From: Candidatus Omnitrophota bacterium
GTDB lineage: Bacteria > Omnitrophota > Koll11 > Gygaellales > Profunditerraquicolaceae
DNA length: 6,432 nt
NCBI GenBank assembly: GCA_028717765.1
Contig: JAQUNE010000086.1
Span: forward strand, 1-6,432
Direction: 5' to 3'
The position numbers and the translations under genes were made by a program. The notes beneath the pieces were generated by a model, which did no database searches, was not told the DNA's origin, and saw only the letters and a program-made list of their open reading frames with translations. This document shows positions 4,970-6,432 of this stretch, one piece after another; position 1 is the first letter of the stretch, and every line of letters begins with the position of its first letter.

Positions 4970-5023
4970 TTTTAACCAATTGGCGAATCCCCCATGTTTT
5001 ATGGGGGGAGAACTACCTCGGCT
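4960..5023 (-). repeat. 11-nt direct repeat: tRNA-Phe 5' end echoed at the pssA stop
   Basis: On the minus strand AGCCGAGGTAG occurs at 5023-5013, where it encodes the last residues and stop of pssA, and again at 4970-4960 as the first bases of tRNA-Phe. Both copies follow a TTAAA and continue with a TC two bases later, so the similarity runs a little beyond 11 nt. Confidence 0.7.
4989..5007 (-). other. Hairpin between pssA and tRNA-Phe
   Basis: CCCCCAT (4989-4995) pairs perfectly with ATGGGGG (5001-5007) around a 5-nt loop. Read on the minus strand it comes 5 nt after the pssA stop codon and has no following T tract, so it is unlikely to terminate. It may protect the pssA mRNA 3' end once RNase P cuts out tRNA-Phe. 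Confidence 0.55.
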
Positions 5024-5732
5024 CAAATTTAAGCAATTTTACCATAAACGGCGAAAATAGCAAGTAGATTAGAAAAAGCGTGAAGATCATTATTTCCGGT
5101 AAAAAAAACGCAGTTATCCAATAAAAAACAACCAGGCTTAAACTTACAATCAATAAAACCACTAATATGGCAACCTTTGAGCGAGAAAAAATTTCTTTTA
5201 GATAATCTAAGTTAAGATACTTTACTCGGGAAACCATTAGTATTGACAATAATAAAACTAATAAAATAAAGAGCCCGGATGGTGGCAACTGTGTGTATCT
5301 GCGGTAGATTAAAATAAATGAAGCTAGCACGCCTCCGCTGACTGTAGTAGGTAGCCCCAGGAAATAATTTACCAGTTGTTCCTTGGGAGTAATATTGTAT
5401 TTGGCAAGTCGAAATACGCTGCAACCAAGGTAAATAAATAGCGCCGAGGTTGCCAAAAAGTGAAAACTCTGATAGATAAAAACATAACCTAGGATTGTCG
5501 GGGCAATCCCAAAAGATATCACATCTACTAGAGAATCTAGTTCCTTGCCAAAAGCGCTGCTCTGCGGATTCTTTCTTGCTACCTGGCCGTCAACCCCGTC
5601 AAAAAGAACGGAAAGAATAATTGCCCAGCTGGCAAAAGTAAAATGCCCCTCCAGGGAAAAAATAATCGAAACGAACCCAAAGAACAAGCTTAAGCCTGTA
5701 AGCAGATTGGCTAAGGCATTATAATAATTCAT
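5013..5732 (-). CDS. pssA: CDP-diacylglycerol-serine O-phosphatidyltransferase (phosphatidylserine synthase)
   Basis: Condenses CDP-diacylglycerol with L-serine to phosphatidylserine, the precursor of phosphatidylethanolamine, in the inner membrane. The 239-residue protein has the full CDP-alcohol phosphotransferase signature: Asp45, Asp48, Gly49, Ala52, Arg53, then Gly62, Asp66 and Asp70 with the expected spacing. These aspartates bind the metal ions and catalyse transfer. The pssA subtype is supported by NLLTGLSLFFGF (9-20), FGKELDSLVDVISFG (61-75), FRLAKYN (107-113) and GLPTT (126-130). These match the B. subtilis-type enzyme rather than PgsA. The N-terminal domain is followed by about four more hydrophobic helices. 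The ATG overlaps the lipoprotein stop codon (ATGA) and has GGAAGAGG just upstream, so the start is well placed. tRNA-Phe follows in the same transcript. I see no adjacent psd (phosphatidylserine decarboxylase) gene here. Confidence 0.93.
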   Translation of the reverse strand: MNYYNALANLLTGLSLFFGFVSIIFSLEGHFTFASWAIILSVLFDGVDGQVARKNPQSSAFGKELDSLVDVISFGIAPTILGYVFIYQSFHFLATSALFIYLGCSVFRLAKYNITPKEQLVNYFLGLPTTVSGGVLASFILIYRRYTQLPPSGLFILLVLLLSILMVSRVKYLNLDYLKEIFSRSKVAILVVLLIVSLSLVVFYWITAFFLPEIMIFTLFLIYLLFSPFMVKLLKFEPR

Positions 5733-6112
5733 CTTGCCTCTTCCATAATCTTCGTATAAAAAGTATTCGCCAGTTCTAAATCAGGGAGATGATGCCTGCG
5801 GGCGGAAATTCTAATCCGTGTGGTTGCGTGGGTTAATCTGATTAAATTAATCTCCACGATACCCGCCTTCACTGCTACTTGCAAAAATCCTTTTGTGTTA
5901 TCTTCCTGCCTTATTGTCCCCTGGATCCTACCGACTTCATAAGCAGCGCTCCAAATGCTATCATAGGGTTTATCTGTATCGCCTTGCACTGTATCTTTGC
6001 TGATAGCGACAGCACCCACTACCCCTACTGCCCCGCCGATAATAAAAGGTAAACAGCCGGAAGAAAAAACAGCTAAAGAAAATATCACTAAGGAAAAAAT
6101 GATTTTTCTCAT
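5729..6112 (-). CDS. DUF3568-type lipoprotein
   Basis: A 127-residue lipoprotein of unknown function. The N-terminus is a lipoprotein signal: MRK, a hydrophobic stretch, and FSSGC with Cys20 as the lipidation site. The lipobox is slightly atypical, with Ser at -3. A Gly-rich hydrophobic stretch follows (IIGGAVGVVGAVA, 24-36). The remainder matches the DUF3568 pattern: YDSIWSAAYEV (50-60), DNTKGFLQVAVKAGIVEINL (71-90), then TRIRISARRHHLPDLELA (98-115). The mature protein should be anchored to the inner or outer membrane facing the periplasm. AAAAAGGAG lies 5 nt upstream of the ATG. It overlaps the small peptide gene before it and pssA after it by 4 nt each, so translation is probably coupled. 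Its link to pssA suggests an envelope role, but none is known. Confidence 0.85.
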   Translation of the reverse strand: MRKIIFSLVIFSLAVFSSGCLPFIIGGAVGVVGAVAISKDTVQGDTDKPYDSIWSAAYEVGRIQGTIRQEDNTKGFLQVAVKAGIVEINLIRLTHATTRIRISARRHHLPDLELANTFYTKIMEEAR

Positions 6113-6213
6113 TTCAGCTCCTTTTTAGAAAATACCCTGGAAAAACAAAATATTGAAAGAGCCAGAATTATTCCCCAGGAAATTACCAGAAAAAACCAAC
6201 CACCTAGACTCAT
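6109..6213 (-). CDS. Small single-helix symporter accessory peptide (MetS-like, 34 aa)
   Basis: A 34-residue reading frame whose translation starts MSLGGWFFLVISWGIILALS and ends with the basic tail SKKELK. It is one membrane helix with a short polar C-terminus, the plan of the small subunits that accompany bacterial neurotransmitter:sodium symporters (MetS in the MetPS methionine/alanine importer). It starts 1 nt after the stop codon of the putative symporter and ends by overlapping the lipoprotein ATG (ATGA). GGGGA lies about 7 nt upstream as a ribosome binding site. Tight coupling on both sides supports a real gene despite its length. Known MetS proteins are of similar size and needed for transport by their partner. 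I rely on context and topology, since so short a sequence gives little family signal. Confidence 0.68.
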   Translation of the reverse strand: MSLGGWFFLVISWGIILALSIFCFSRVFSKKELK

Positions 6214-6214
6214 T

Positions 6215-6432
6215 TTATTTCCCCAATTTTTTCTTTCTGCGTGCCCAGGCAATCTTTACCAAAACCGCCAGGAGTAAAAAGATAACTACTAAACCTAATC
6301 TCGTACCCAGAATAAATGGCTTATTAGTTGCTGAAACATTTTTCATAAAAATAATCGGCAACCATTCCTGCCAAAACCACATCCCTAAGATAGAAAATAG
6401 GAATAAAGGTGTAATATATTTGATGATAAATT
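6215..6432 (-). CDS. C-terminal end of a Na+-dependent symporter (neurotransmitter:sodium symporter-like), start outside window
   Basis: The minus strand is open from the window edge to the TAA at 6217-6215, giving the last 71 residues of a membrane protein. Visible are IKYITPLFLFSILGMWFWQE, then a short polar loop with NKPFILGTRLG. A final helix GLVVIFLLLAVLVKIAW ends in a basic cytoplasmic tail ARRKKKLGK. The KY-x-TP entry into a late helix and the basic tail after the last helix resemble bacterial neurotransmitter:sodium symporters (LeuT/MetP fold, also annotated as sodium-dependent transporters). The adjacent 34-aa single-helix gene, typical of such systems, strengthens the call. Such carriers use the Na+ gradient to import amino acids; substrate cannot be judged because the binding site is in the missing N-terminal part. 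Another secondary transporter family remains possible. Confidence 0.6.
   Translation of the reverse strand, partial: FIIKYITPLFLFSILGMWFWQEWLPIIFMKNVSATNKPFILGTRLGLVVIFLLLAVLVKIAWARRKKKLGK

Noticed and set aside
1..6432. CRISPR array, insertion sequence, prophage or defence genes
   Set aside because: No regularly spaced direct repeats, transposase or integrase motifs, or nuclease/toxin domains were seen on either strand; apart from the two exported unknowns the genes are ordinary housekeeping or transport.

Overview
The window looks like chromosomal DNA from a bacterium with a double-membrane envelope: it encodes a lipoprotein, two exported proteins with cleavable signal peptides, and a phosphatidylserine synthase. 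Both tRNA genes lack an encoded CCA. AT content is moderately high, genes are tightly packed, and strong Shine-Dalgarno sites and sigma70-like promoters are visible. A DUF3568-type lipoprotein beside a Na+ symporter with a tiny partner, plus orphan secreted proteins, would suit an uncultivated lineage such as Omnitrophota or a deltaproteobacterial relative. That placement is an inference and is weakly held.

Layout. All protein genes are on the minus strand except one cold-shock gene. Reading right to left along the minus strand, the first block is the C-terminal end of a sodium:neurotransmitter-type symporter (6215-6432), a 34-aa single-helix accessory peptide (6109-6213), a DUF3568 lipoprotein (5729-6112) and pssA (5013-5732). 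These are joined by a 1-nt gap and two ATGA overlaps, so they form one operon, which runs on into tRNA-Phe(GAA) (4898-4969) and ends at an intrinsic terminator (4842-4877). Next come two unrelated-looking exported proteins of unknown function, 316 aa (3790-4740) and 377 aa (2514-3647). The 316-aa protein carries an internal repeat ending in GALP. After them lies a shared bidirectional terminator (about 2458-2499).

The plus-strand island (1989-2454) is a cold-shock protein gene with a strong promoter, a leader of about 170 nt holding an intrinsic terminator, and two near-identical GC-rich hairpins, one on each side of the gene. Back to back with its promoter is the promoter of tRNA-Thr(CGT) (1851-1923). 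The tRNA is followed after only 7 nt by an MFS_3-type exporter gene (590-1843) with no Shine-Dalgarno site, and then by purN (1-576, cut by the window edge and running off the left side).

How the parts fit. purN supplies purine-biosynthesis formyl transfer. pssA makes phosphatidylserine for the inner membrane. The symporter and its small peptide probably import an amino acid or similar solute. The most unusual material is regulatory. The csp leader contains colinear blocks identical to parts of the divergent tRNA-Thr gene, including a 12-nt exact match, and uses some of them to build its terminator. The paired hairpins around csp differ by a compensatory base-pair change. The 3' end of pssA repeats the first bases of tRNA-Phe.
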